From NCBI GenBank assembly GCA_036346255.1, contig CM070639.1, positions 27,248,165-27,312,164 on the forward strand: a DNA stretch of 64,000 nt. The letters run 5' to 3'. Source of the DNA: Ampelocalamus luodianensis. Lineage: Eukaryota; Streptophyta; Magnoliopsida; Poales; Poaceae. Made by a program: the position numbers and the translations under genes. The notes under the pieces were generated by a model. It was not told the DNA's origin, did not search any database, and saw only the letters and a program-made list of their open reading frames with translations. Shown one piece after another: positions 22,881 through 34,927 of this stretch (position 1 is the first letter of the stretch; each line of letters opens with the position of its first letter).

Positions 22881-24271
22881 TCGCGCGCCGAGATCAGTGA
22901 ATGAAGCATTTTGTTTGTCGAGCGCAGCTTGTAGCTGGTCGCGACTAACACACTCATTGAAATCGACCGGTGTCCTGTCCCCTTCAACTAAAGTGGAAAC
23001 AGCAGGAAAACAAAATGATTATCCCTATCAACTACAAAGGAGGACAGTGGGAACCCGCAAAGGAAGTGGCTTACAAAGCTCTTACAAGTGTTCTTACCAT
23101 CATAAGCGATGGGTGGTACAACCGTGGTTGGTTCGTGATACCTGGAGAGTGTGACCCGGCGATTGCAAAGGTCAAAAGCTGTGCTATCCGGAAGTAGGTA
23201 TATGGAGCTTGGAAGGCCAAATATGTTAGTGGAACACAAATCAATAACAGATAGTAATGCTGAGTAAATGTCCAAAACACTGGTCCTAGTTGCTGGTCTA
23301 AATGTGTCCTATAGCAGGTATGATATGATGAACAAGGAATCAAGACCAGAATAGTAAAGCAAAAACAGCAACAAAGATGGCCAGGAAAAGACAGCAACAA
23401 GGATGGCTAGGTAAAGATAGCACAAATCAATATCTGTCACCTAAAACTGTGCTCTTTTTTTTTATAAGGCACGGAGTGCTCTCAGGTGCCTTTGCTCTCA
23501 GGCAAAACCAGGTGTCTTTTTGGTTTATTTTTTTCACAAAGCGGAGCACAGAAATAGGAACCACACAAAGTTTCACCTCAATCTGATGTAAGGTGTGGCC
23601 TACAGAAAATGATGAATGTGCTGTAAATTCGGTGATGAAAGTTCAGAGCTCGAGTACTGCACTTTCCAGGCCGAATTTGGGAAAAATAAATTCGCCAAAC
23701 CCAATAACATTGGGGAGTTTCGGATGCAAAAATTAATTTCACCCAATTTTTTTAAAAAAAGTCGTCTGATTTCGAGTCCGTATGCGAAAGTTACGGCCGT
23801 TTGAAGGAGGGCCTCCGAGTTATGGTTGCCGTGGAGGCCGAAACGAAAACGTGTGGAGGAAATTGGTGGAAATTGGGGGCGGAAGCTCGGGAAGAGGTGG
23901 TGGATGGTGCTGGGTGATCACGAGACTCAAAGGGGAATGGTGCTGGGTGATCACGAGACGCGATGGATGACGCAAAAACAGAGGGTGGGAGAAACAAAAG
24001 TTGACAGCTAGGGTTTGTATGAGAGGTAGCGGAAGCAAGACAACCCGAAATAAAACACGATATAAACCAGCACCACAACTCGACTAAGGACACAAACTCA
24101 ACACTACGGACTCTGAAATCAAATTGTGCAAAAGGTTAAACGAGATCTGGGACAGGGAACAACCTATGACTACAATTTTTTTAGGGCTTTTTCTTGGACT
24201 CTAGGATGAAACCGAAAACAACAAGGGTAGGGTAAACTCGAACTGAAGGAACACCAAGCTCGATTACCACT
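22881..24271 (-). other. 5' leader of element B including PBS
   Basis: About 1.4 kb between the 5' LTR and gag, without a recognisable protein. The PBS abuts the LTR: on the minus strand AGTGGTAATCGAGCTTGG (24254-24271), which contains TGGTA and GAGC like the methionine-tRNA site but with changes between. Short plus-strand frames (for example 22970-23197) match nothing I know. Confidence 0.65.
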
Positions 24272-25183
24272 TGATGGGAGCGGGTCCGATCTTCAACAGT
24301 TCGGATATGTTCGATTTGGTGGAGACGCGACACAAATCGATTCGGCTTCCGAACAACACGTTCCGAACCCCGCAATCGCAGCACCACGTCTCCTCAGGTT
24401 ATCAACCGTGCGCAGCCTGGTTGACCTCGCCAAGAAGGCTAATCCTTGCCTGCAAATCGAAGAACACAAGCAAGAACAAGGAAGAACACAACGGAATTGC
24501 AGATGTATTGTTTTAGCACTCGAAAGTTGGGGTCTTACAAACCGATGAACGACGAAACTGTTCAAGAGAGAATTAATCTAAGACAAAACCCAACCCTAAT
24601 GGTGGGGGTGGCGGCTGGATATAGAGGACCGAGGGGCATGCAAAATCCCTGGACGTGCCCTAATGGGCTCCAACACGATACAAAGCCGAACGGCCCAAAA
24701 GACGGTGGCGCAGCGCCCTGACAGATTCTGAATGCCCACTTGTTTCGACGATTCCCGTTGACTCAGAAGGAATTTTGACATGGGACCAAAGCCATTGGAA
24801 AGGTCGTCTTCTCAGCTTTCCATAAAAATGTGGAATGTCCAAAATGGAGCCCGGATGCGATCTCGGCGTCCGTTTTAGTGCGGCCTGGTCCTGGACTCCG
24901 AAATGGATTCGAAGTCAGCTTGAGTTGGGCCTTCAACATGATTCGACCGCCCTTGCTGGACTTGTGCGCCTCTTAGCCCTTGTCCAAGTACTTCCAGGTC
25001 CTCTCCATGGTTTCTAATCATAATTAAATCAATAGGTAGGAATCGATTCTCAAATGAACAAAAAGAAGTACTTAGGAACGAGCTCACCTGTAAATTCAAT
25101 TATCGGCGCGAGCTCTAGTGATTGGTCCTTGAATGTCAAGTGGAGGATTGTTGTGTGTATCCAAAGAAGTGATGTCCTCATCA
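24272..25183 (-). repeat. 5' LTR of element B
   Basis: 912 bases, TGATGAGGACATCA to CCCATCA on the minus strand. Compared with 17500-18411, the substitutions seen are mainly C/T and G/A. The cacac duplication (25184-25188) follows, then LTR A1 resumes with CCTCCTGCGACTCG, which matches 51987 onward in LTR A2. Confidence 0.88.
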
Positions 25184-26832
25184 CACACGCCCTCCTGCGA
25201 CTCGTAGCCAACACACGCCAAAGTACTATGTCAAGAGTGGTCTCATACCCTCTAGTGTGATTAGCATGCAAGAATGCTTGGTTTAGTGTAACAAGATGTT
25301 CGGTCCTTGTTGACTCGGGCACCATTCCAGTCACACCCAAAAATCACACCATCTTACCAATATGCCCAAGTCCAAATTGTTTTATTTTCAGTTTTAATTT
25401 TACAATTTAAACATAGCACAAAACTGAAATATAGAGATCATAATAAGTTTGTGTAATCAAGGTTATCGACAAGTCAATAACCGCCCATTTCTACCGATAG
25501 CTAAGCATGGCTAAGCAACAAACTCATAAACTACTAAGTGACAAGGGTTCATCCAATGAACCCAAAATCACAGCAAGATAAACCTAGGCTCAGTAGTAGA
25601 GGATAAACATTTGCCTACTGATAATGCATCTACTAGGTCAACTGTCAACAATAGTTAAAACAACATAGCAATGCATACATAGAATTTGCAAACAATATAT
25701 TAGAATTTGAAAATAGTAGGAACAACATGATCAAATGATGCTACATCTGCTTGCCTTGTTGGAGTGCAGGGTCTGATGGCTATGGCTCAGAATGAATATC
25801 AATATTATCTTCGGAACCTAACGCGAAAAGGCGATAAACCAATAAGAACGAAGAACACCAAATAGACTTCAACAGCAAAATAGCATCCAAATCTTATGAA
25901 ATTTACACCACAGCAAGGGGATGATTTTAGATAATTTTAGGAACAAGAATCATGCAATTTGGATTTAGTATGCAAAAGTTATAGCTAAAATACACTCTCT
26001 GAGCCTATTAATTCACTAAATTAATTACTGGTACTGTTCATGGCAAAAATTTCTAGAATGATCTAAGTTCTGAAATTTTGATAGGAGGTAGATTATGACA
26101 TCCTAATGTCAGCAAAGTTGAGTTTACTAAATTTGAAGTTATAAAGATTTACTTATGATTTTTCTAAATTTTAAACCTAGCACATAACATTTTCCAATAA
26201 TGAAATCATGATCAACACCTATTTCATCTGAAAGTATATTAACAGAGGAATTTAACAAAATTGATTTTGTACAAAATGGAATTATACAGAAAAAGATATG
26301 CATTTTACAAGGTTTAATTCATTTTCTGGAATAATCTTAAAATAGCTGATATCAAGTTATTAGTGTTTGTAAAACTTTCTGTTACCGAAACTTATCTAAA
26401 TGCATTTTTAGATTGAATTTTAGTTAAACATGAATTTACCCTAATTGGAATCAACTTAAAAGGAATTAAAACAATTTAGTTATGCATTTTCTAAGTTTTC
26501 CTTGAATTTCAAGAACATTTAATAATGGCATAAATGAATTAATAATGCTTATAAAATTTTCTACTATAAAAATATGGCTAAATGTATTTTTAAATTAAAC
26601 TATAGTGAAACATGAATTTAATGCAGCTGGAAACATCTGAAAAGGATTTAAAACGAATTAGTTATGAGTTTCTAAAGTCATAATACAATTTTTAGTTGAT
26701 AAATAAATGCTTACTGAAATAACCAAACTTATCAGAACTAAAAAGACGTGGACGGCTATGGGCCCTTGATCGGAAATCTAACAGCCCACGCGCGCCGGGA
26801 ATAGCGCACACGCGCGATTCCAAAAGGAGCTC

Positions 26833-26858
26833 ACCGTTGGATCAAGATCCAACGGCTC
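26833..26858. repeat. CCGTTGGATC palindrome in LTR A1
   Basis: CCGTTGGATC, AA, GATCCAACGG: a perfect 10-bp inverted repeat. The same palindrome is at about 53448-53469 in LTR A2, and a weaker one (GGACGGTTGGATC / GATCTAACGGTCC) is near 31709-31736. It is surrounded by further GATC...ACGG fragments. Confidence 0.7.
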
Positions 26859-29030
26859 ACGTGGATGGAAACATTCGGACAGTGCGAATGCCTCGGCCAT
26901 CCACAGCCGCAGATCTGGAGATGAGCGGCTCAGAGCGCACTTCCCTTTGGGGAGTCCGAACAACATACGAATCTCAGGCATTCATCACGAGATGAACGAT
27001 CCAGGGTGATTAGGAAACTGAGAGGGTCTGAAAGTCCTAAAGATCTGGGCCGTTGATCACAAGATCGACAGTCCACGCTTACCAAAGCGTTACGCACTCA
27101 CCCACGTGAGTTTAAATGCGTCGGGAGGGGTTTAATGAGCGGGTCCAAGAGAAATAGTGAAAACAAATATAAGTTTTAACACACGAGGAAACACTACTCC
27201 TCATAGTGAGCACGAGACCAAGAGAAATAGTCAAATAGCATTGATCTCGAAAAACAAAGGACGAGACCACAATCGAGGGCACATGCTCCACAAGAAGAGT
27301 TTCAAACATTAATAAATTATAATAAAACATTACTTTTGAAACTCAAGAAATACTTAAGCGACAATGACAGAAAAGTTGCAGATTACAATTCTTATCTCCA
27401 ACCTCAAATACTTATGGTACTCATTTTCTGTTAACAAATAAAGCAATCTCTTTGATTACAACATTACTTGCCAAACCAAACAAGAAATGCCTTTAATACC
27501 AAATCACATTCATCACTTCGGAACCAAACGGAACCTTTCCATATGTTACATTGCTCAACTAATTTCATCTACTACATAAATCATGAACCCCAAAAAGATC
27601 ACGAATACAAAACTCCAAACATTTCATTTAACCATTATTAAAACAATCAACTTACTTTCTCTCTAGAAGAATCATCACCACTCCAATGCGTCACAATCTC
27701 TTATAGGCCTTATTACTAACATCAAGAATAATTCACTCTTAACAAGGTTCGTTATCATCAACTCTTCCTTTATAAAGTCCCCAAAAGCTGACTAATCTGT
27801 TACATACCACATTATCATCTCATTCTCAATTGAGAGTATACCAAATTCTTACAACCTCACTACAACAACCACTTTAATTTTTTTTAGTGGGAACCTACTA
27901 CAAAATATAAAGGGTTACACTAAAACTCTTTCATCAAAGGCATACTATTATCCAACAATTTCACCATCATGCAAACACAGGTCACCTATTAAATCTCATC
28001 ATAAACCATTGATGATTATTAAATCATGGACAAAATTGATGGTCCTTTCTCTATTTGTTTTCCTATGAGCAAAAATATGATCATCAAATAGTCAATTAAA
28101 AAAAATTTCCATATTATCATCTATTAAGACAACGATCGAACACATCCTTATATTTTTCTTCCTATACAAGTTTAGCAAGTTTAGCAAACTAAACAATTCT
28201 AATGATCAACCTTTTCATCAAAGTTCCACACTTCTTAATAACTCTGTTGATTCCAATTAGGTATAATCATACCCTTAATCACAGTTCATCAAGAACTACT
28301 ACATGGCACCATAAAATTAATCAACTTTCCTTCTAGGGATCTTAGTTAGGATCGATTATACACCACACTACAGACCCAACTTGATAACCCATTTCATATG
28401 CACTAATTTCTCCGATTATAACCTCTCACTTAACCACGAGACGACAAAACTTCAATACAAAGGTCAATCTTGACAACTAACCAAGTCCACCAACCGCAAC
28501 AATAACTCAACAGTTGGGAAAATAGAAATCGCTTTAAGGGACAAATTAAGCCAATGCAAACACATCAACCCTTCTCAAAGAAACCCATCAATTGCAATGA
28601 ACTACTAACCCAAAAGAAATTCATCAACCACTACTGGACAAGGGGTGACCAAATTCGAACTCGAGGAAGAGAACATCTTTTTTTTTAATATACTATCGAC
28701 ACCTGTACTAAGACATCCGAGGTAACCACTTCCTTATTCTCATACCACGAAAGATGGTGTGACCTGGTAAAGCCTAGGACCACAACCACGACCTCAACCT
28801 CCCAACATCGATTATCTCCACACAACAATCATATAATTAGTTATTAAGCAATCATACTCAATTCATATCAGCAATCATCAATATGAAATAACAGAAACGT
28901 AAATGCAATGCAATAACCCAATCTCATCCTACTGTGCACCAGTGTGTCAGGTTTTTAAGTTAATTAACCATTACAAAATTTTAGCAATTTAAGTTACCTA
29001 AGTTGTAAATCCAATCACTACGGACCTACT

Positions 29031-29048
29031 GCCTGCTCAGATACCAAC
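29031..29048 (-). other. Primer-binding site of element C
   Basis: On the minus strand TTGGTATCTGAGCAGGC, directly after the LTR end GGGGTGTTACA. It is close to TGGTATCAGAGC of initiator-methionine tRNA and aligned with the D PBS at 7082. Confidence 0.75.
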
Positions 29049-31163
29049 TGTAACACCCCAGCCCCACACGAGCCTAGAATGCTACTAAGGTAACCTTACA
29101 CAAATATAAGCTAAGACAATTTACTAAATTTCGGCAGAACCTTCTTTATATTTCTAACTTCACAGGATTTTCAACAGATAAAAGGGTTTTATAACTAAAT
29201 ATTGCAACATTCAAAATCATCGATAAGCGAATAGGAACTTGCTAATCAACTAAACAAACCCTCAAGCATCCAACTATGGTACTCATCATTATTACAAATA
29301 AATCAATGCGGAAACATAATCATGAAGAATCCTTTAAGCAGTTGCTTAATTATTAAGGCATAGTCTAAGAATTAAGGTTCATGGCAGTGTACGTGAGATC
29401 ATAATGCTACTCCCTCCCATGCATGCTTTTCTTGCTCTGGGTACCTAAAACAACAAAGAAAGCAAGAGTGAGTCCACAGACTCAGCAAGTACATATAAAA
29501 GAACATAATTCAAATCACCACATCAAGATCCATTTTCGAAAGCACGACATTAAATCATTCCACATGCATATGCAATGCTCAAGGATTCCTTCTCTTTATC
29601 TCTTTTGCATTTCTACCGTAATGCAAAGTATGCAACCGTCATTGCATACCCATGCACGTGCTCATAAGCTCGGGGACCAATTGCCAAATAATCCGCAAGT
29701 ATTGGGGACCTCAAGCCCACACTCCACGGTGTGGGGACCTCAACTCCCGTCACATACATGACGGGGACCTCAAAGATGTGCATGCTTGGTCATCACAAGA
29801 CCAGCCTCAACATGATATCAATATGCATATGCACCATCTCTATTCAGCATCAAAGTACCAAAGGCAATAACAACATTCATGAATAAAGCATAGACATACA
29901 TTGAACATTCACCACTCTTATTATGCACACTTGCCAACAGCCATACGACACTAACATGCATCAAACATGCATTCATGTCCAAGCAATCACAAACAAGGTA
30001 ACAACGATGCACTTGCCTCAACCGTGCGGGAACGAAGGACGCGAAGAGGGTGCTGCCTCCGGAACCAGTTCCCCACCTAAATTCATTTAAGAGAATGCTC
30101 AGACAACAGTAATGGACCAAACAAACTATAAGAGTAAACACGAACTCGCAATAGTTCCTTTAGCGCGAACCCAACTCCAATTCCTAAATATTGTTATGTC
30201 CCCTCTGTGGACAGTCACGTTCTAAAATTCATAAATTTTAGTACAGGAGTCCAAATGAGGTGTTCTTATACTTCATTGAAAGGTTATCAAATTCCCCAAC
30301 TAAACCTAGTTGGTGGGCCTTCCTGATTCGGCCATCTCATATCCCTTTTATGCTGATTAACAAAACATCGATTTCACGTCAGGTTCTCTGGACAGTACAC
30401 TAAAATGACCATAACTTTCAGCTCGTTTGTCCAAATTTCGCGTTCTTGTACTTCCCTGGAAGCTACAACAATTATCTACAACTTTCATTATATTGAGATC
30501 CTCTAATTATCCATTTAACTGATCTCAAATCAGATTACTAAAACCTGTCAAAATATTGACAGATTCGTAGAACAGTCGCACTAATAAATTCATAACTTTT
30601 GCGAAATAATACGATCTAGCATTCATCGAAAGTTATTGGCGTCCTCTACGACTCTCTAGGAGAAGCCCAAGACTGAATCCATACTTAACTACATCAAAAC
30701 GTCTGTCTAACGCGATCTGTCCTGAGGAGATAGAAATACCGACATTGATTAACTATCCAAAAACGCATCGGATCAAAGGGGAATTGAGGTTACCCTTGAA
30801 GAATCGCAGGGAGATGACGAACCACCCCTACGAAGAAGATCCTCTCCCTCTTCCCCCTCTTCTTCTTCTTCTTCTTGGTGGCGACACCGAAGGAGGCAGC
30901 AAGGAGGCGGGGCGGCAGCATTCACGAGTGCAGAGTAGCGATGGCGACTCTTGTAGCATGACGTGCTACAGTACCACTCCTAGAGTTTCCCCCCTCCTTT
31001 TATTGGTGGCCGGCCCCTCCTGGGCCTCTTGGGCCAAAGCTTGAGGCCCAGGTTGTCGAATAATTGCAGAAACCCCCTCTAATCCTCTGTTAATTCTATT
31101 TTTTTCTAGTTGGTTCTTCTCTCTAATTCTTTCTTTTCACTTAAATAGACTTGGGGTATTATA
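29049..31163 (-). repeat. 5' LTR of element C
   Basis: 2115 bases, clearly but distantly related to the D LTRs: a similar end (AGCATTC...GGGGTGTTACA), the same hairpin array, and the same repeated 'GTCCAAAT...AAAGTTATGA' type segments in the first half. Frames such as 29423-29761 are LTR artefacts. Confidence 0.78.
29653..29805 (-). repeat. GAGGTCC-hairpin array in LTR of element C
   Basis: On the minus strand: TGGTC/GACCA stem; GAGGTCC then CCGTCA/TGACGG; GAGGTCC then CCCACAC/GTGTGGG; GAGGTCC then CCAA/TTGG; GGTCC then a weak GAGC-type stem. The box order and spacing equal those in D, while stem sequences differ. For example, stem 2 is TGTCA/TGACA in D and CCGTCA/TGACGG here, and stem 3 is CCCATA/TGTGGG in D and CCCACAC/GTGTGGG here. 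Confidence 0.75.
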
Positions 31164-32418
31164 GAACTACTGGAGCTTCATGATCCTCAGATGAGCTCCA
31201 CGGGTCAACAATGGTGGTTTTGGCGTTTTTTAGGTGTTTTGAGCTCCACAAGCAAGGAGGAGCTCAAGGAGGTGTAAAAGATTACTAGGAGGGGTTTAGG
31301 GAGCCTTATATAGCTTAGAAAACTAGGGTTTGGGCGAAATGAGCTCCACGGGTGAGCTAAGTCCATGACACAACCATGGACCGAAAAGAAAGATGATGGA
31401 GATGTAGGAGTAGGGCATGGCTCTCGGCCGAAAGCACCTGCAAGCACTTAATGCCGACCAGGGAGACGTTGTCGGGGAGCACGATTTGACCCAAGCCATG
31501 CCGCCCCCCTGTTCACGCACGGCTCGTGGTTGAAGATGACCAGAGAAAAGCTGGGGCTACCGGGAACCGTTGGATTGAAAATGAACGGCTCAGAACGTTC
31601 CACGTTTCTGAGGTTTAAATCAAAAGAGGAGATCGCGAGCCCTTGGATCGAAAATGAACGGTCACGATTAAATGTGTCTTCCGGAGGTCCAAACATTCTC
31701 AGACAATCTGGACGGTTGGATCAAGATCTAACGGTCCAAAAGGATTAGCGCATTCGCGGGTTCGAATGTTCATGTGAACATGGGCCGAGCGATTAGGATC
31801 CAGCGGCCAAGATTGAATGCGTGCTATAAAAGGTGGCCCGGTGCAGTTAGTTGACCGGAACAAGACAAGTGACTCGAGCTCGAGTCTGACTCAAACCCGA
31901 GGAACAGTGAAAATCAGGTTTTGAGTTTTAAACTGAGCTGGGACTTTGAGAATTTATTTGAGATAGAAAAACAACTCCAAAAATTCTGAAATTTTTACTG
32001 GAGCTTGCTAACTCAGACATTAACCTTGTGTAAAATTTTCAGAGGTGTTTATGCAGTGCATTTTTCTCTAAAAATTCTGCAAGGCTCTGGTTTAAGGTTT
32101 GACTGAAAGTCAAACATGATTGACTGCCTTCTAAAAATATTCAAACAATTTCTGAAAATTGTGAAATTTTTCAGAGCGGTCACATACCATCCCTAGAACT
32201 TAGGAAAAATATTTCCGAATGATGATCAAAAGATTTGATATGCATGTTTTTGGAAGACAAAATTTTGGATCAAAAGACTTGTGACTTTGTATTTCCATAA
32301 TTCTTGTACAGAAATTGTTTAGAACATACAGGAAATACATGATGTAAGAAAAAGTTTTAATTTCTACTCATTTTCTTACATTTGAAACACAAGTCCAAAA
32401 TCGGGATGTTACAAAATT

Positions 32419-33900
32419 ATAAGTTGTAACTGAAGGATTCGTGGCCAGTTTGGAAGTAAAGTCTACATTAGAAAAACAAATTCATGCTGCCCAACCAAAT
32501 GATCATATGATTAAGGATATTAAGTTCAAGATGGAAGAAGATAGATTTAAGGATTTCACTAAGGATGATCAGGATACACTTTGGATCAATGGATGTATCT
32601 GTATGCCTAATGTTGATGGATTGAGATAGCTAATTTTAAAGGAGGCTCATGATTCAAAGTATTCTATTCACCCTAGAAGCACTAAGATGTATCAGGATGT
32701 TAAGAATAAATTTTGGTGGCCAAATCTAAAGTGACGAGTCGCAGAGTTTGTTGCCCAATTGATGTGTGTAAAAGAGTAAAAGCAGAACATCAGAGACCAG
32801 CAGGCCTGTTACAGTCCTTGAAAATTCCAGAATGGAAATGAGAAGAGATCGGGATGGATTTTATCACCGGTTTACCCATGACTCAATCAGGTTACGATTC
32901 CATTTGGGTAATAGTAGATCGTTTGACGAAAGTTGCACATTTCTTATCAGTCCAAAACCACTTACTCAGGAGATCGCCTTGTAGAATTATATATGTCAAG
33001 AATTATCAGTTTGTATAGTGTGCCTAAAAATATAGTGTCAGATCAAGGATCCCAGTTTACCTCTCGTTTTTGGCAAAGTTTGCATGAAGCATTGGTGACT
33101 CAACTAAATTTTAGTACTGCTTATCACCTTTAGACAGATGGGCAAATTGAAAGAGTAAATCAAGTATTAATAGAGGACATGTTGAGAGCTTGTACTCTAG
33201 CTCATGCTACTAGATGGGATAAGAGTTTGCCTTATGCAGAATTCTCGTACAACAATAGTTATCAAGCCAGTTTGCAAATGTCACTATTTGAAACTTTGTA
33301 TGGTCATGCCTCCAGAACCCCACTGAATTGAAAAGAAATAGCTGAACGTTTGGTATTCAGACCAGATATTATTCGAAGCAGAAGACCAAGTGTCTATGAT
33401 TAGAGAAAGATTAAAGATAGCTCAGTCTAGACAGAAGAATTATGCTAATAATCGTTGTTGTGATCTAAGCTTTGAACTAGAGGATTTTGTTTATCTTCAA
33501 GTTACTCCTCTTAAAGGTGTCAGAAGGTTTCATGCCAAAGGGAAGCTTGCCCCTAAGTATGTTGGTCATTTTCAGGATTGTGAAGCATCGAGGAGAGGTT
33601 GCTTACCAGCTTGAATTGCCACAGTCATTAGCAGGAGTAAATGATGTGTTTCATGTCTCGCAATTGAAAAGTGTCTTCGTGTGCCAATAGAACAGACTCT
33701 CTTGGATTCAATTGAGTTGAAAGAAGATCTTACTTACAAAGAGCAGCTAGTTAAGATTTTAGATGTGACAAAGCATTTGACCAGAAGTAAGACCATTCAT
33801 TTTTGCAAAGTTCAGTGGAGTAACCACTCAGAAAGTGAAGCAACATGGGCACGTGAAAAAGAACCTAAAGCCAAGTTTCCTAACCTATTCTCTAGCTAGT
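32419..33900 (+). pseudogene. pol: integrase part of pol, gypsy element G
   Basis: This is the continuation of the frame cut at 16451. The order is: linker (VVTEGFVASLEVKSTLEKQI); zinc-binding region with ILKEAHDSKYSIHP and KNKFWWPNLK (about 32640-32740); a degraded CxxC; core with WILSPVYP-like first-Asp block near 32850; WVIVDRLTKVAHF-like block near 32910; KNIVSDQGSQFTSRFWQSLH (second Asp, 33030-33090); DGQIERVNQVL (Glu, 33140). Then come YGHASRTPLN, LEDFVYLQVTPLKGV and the tail KFPNLFSS ending at 33897. Stops and shifts occur at about 32630, 32734, 32778, 33133, 33330 and 33600. A chromodomain-like ending (VQWSNHSESEATWAREKE) is visible at 33810-33860, as in Tekay/Del chromoviruses. Confidence 0.85.
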
Positions 33901-33924
33901 TTGAATCTCGGGGTCGAGATTCCT

Positions 33925-33939
33925 TTAGGGGTGGTGGTT
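33925..33939 (+). other. Polypurine tract of element G
   Basis: TTAGGGGTGGTGGTT just before the LTR start TGTAACATCCC at 33940, 25 bases after the pol stop. Confidence 0.78.
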
Positions 33940-34332
33940 TGTAACATCCCAATTGTCTAAGTTTTAAAACCTTTTCAGTGGTTTAGTCCTATAGAAAAAT
34001 TCACCAAAATTTATTTGGATTTAATCAAGCTTAAATGAGACTTTCAAATGTCAAAAAAATTTAATATGACTAATCTAAACATCAATTAATTCCAAAACTA
34101 TTTTATTTGAGTTCCTTGTGCATGGAAATATTTTTCAGATTTTTTTGGAATTTTTCTGAGTTCATTTGCTATTTTTAATTTGCCATTTGGATTTTGTGGT
34201 ATTTCTAAAATAGAAAAGCTATTTAAAATCTCAGTAAATTATGTTGGCTGAATTTTATTCCCTTGGCCCAGCCCTATTCCAAAGCCAGCCCATTTTTCAC
34301 CAACCCAACTTTGCGCCAGCCCGCTCGCCTGC
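33940..34332 (+). repeat. 3' LTR of element G, piece 1
   Basis: Begins TGTAACATCCCAATTG. It is interrupted by the MULE at 34333, whose 9-bp target duplication ctcgcctgc is 34324-34332. It continues at 42348. Confidence 0.82.
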
Positions 34333-34600
34333 CCGAATTTTTTTCAATTTAGCCCTTTTTTCGTAAAAAACGCACATTTATACCCCTACTAGTCTTATTT
34401 CCAGTTTTGGACCCAGGGGGTCGGCGCCGTGAGTCACGGCGCCGAGTAACTTCTGACTCGGCGCCGTGAGTCATGGCGCCGAGGTCCCAACCCTAGCCAC
34501 CGGGCGGCCCGGCGTGGCTAGTACCTCGGCGCCATGACTCACGGCGCGGCGTGTTACCTCGGCGCCGTGACTCATGGCGCCGACCTCGCCTCACGGATCT
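34333..34600 (+). repeat. Left terminal inverted repeat of MULE
   Basis: Matches the reverse complement of 42050-42338 over nearly its whole length, with small indels. Outer part: CCGAATTTTTTTCAATTT, AGCCC, the poly-T/CGTAAAAAACGCAC stretch and CTTATTTCCAGTTTTGG. Inner part: four copies of a palindrome of about 27 bases, GGCGCC flanking TGAGTCA, at 34421-34446, 34457-34483, 34525-34551 and 34558-34583. Confidence 0.9.
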
Positions 34601-34927
34601 CGCGCGAGCTCAATTATATACCGCCCGAGCCTTCATCTATTTCTTCCTCTCCTCTCTCGGTTTTCACTCAACCCAACCCGCCGAACTTTTGAATCACCAA
34701 TTTTCACCGTGGAAACTTGAATTGATCCATACAACCGAGAGCAAGGTATCCTCTTTGTCCTCCTCACTTTTTACGCATTGATTTGGTCTATATCATGTGT
34801 ATTATGCAAAATTAGGTTAGTCATGACCTAGGGTTTGAAGCAATTAGTCTCACTTGTTTTATTGATTCGTATTGTGTATTATGGAACCTTAGTTACGTCG
34901 GTCCCCTCTGTTTCTCCCACTGTTAGG

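Larger units (their letters stand above)
17500..25183 (-). mobile_element. Element B: complete CRM-like gypsy (chromovirus) retrotransposon
   Basis: 7.7 kb on the minus strand with two 912-base LTRs (24272-25183 as 5', 17500-18411 as 3') and the perfect 5-bp duplication cacac (17495-17499 and 25184-25188). Starting TGATGAGGACATCA and ending CCCATCA, the LTRs fit the centromeric retrotransposon (CRM/CRR) style. So does the integrase tail, which reads on into the 3' LTR and ends GPITRARARQLNL. Gag, protease, RT, RNase H and integrase are all present in normal gypsy order but with frameshifts. LTRs differ by a few percent by eye, mainly transitions. It is inserted in LTR A1. CRM clade membership is inference from motifs. 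Confidence 0.85.
27140..31163 (-). mobile_element. Element C: truncated, inverted relative of non-coding element D
   Basis: On the minus strand there is an LTR (31163 down to 29049), a PBS (29048-29031) and about 1.9 kb of interior that matches the first 2 kb of D's interior in order. The 3' half and 3' LTR are missing. The left edge is fused to LTR A1 near 27140, and about 1 kb of A1 expected there is also missing, so a deletion removed both. The right-hand flank gaact (31164-31168) would be the target duplication; its partner was lost. The LTR start reads TATAATACCCC in place of the expected TGTAATACCCC. Confidence 0.78.
16452..32413 (-). mobile_element. Solo LTR A1 (long Tekay-type LTR), itself carrying elements B and C
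   Basis: On the minus strand it begins TGTAACATCCCG at 32413 and ends GGGGTCTCACA at 16452. The duplication aaatt (16447-16451 and 32414-32418) flanks it, and the G pol frame continues across. Its own sequence is 16452-17499, 25184-27140 and 31164-32413. This aligns along the complete A-family LTR at 50972-55936 (shared ends, the CCGTTGGATC palindrome region, the TTTGAAACACAAGTC end). No internal domain is present, so it is a solo LTR left by LTR-LTR recombination. About 1 kb matching 53720-54735 of the reference LTR is missing at the C junction. Confidence 0.85.
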
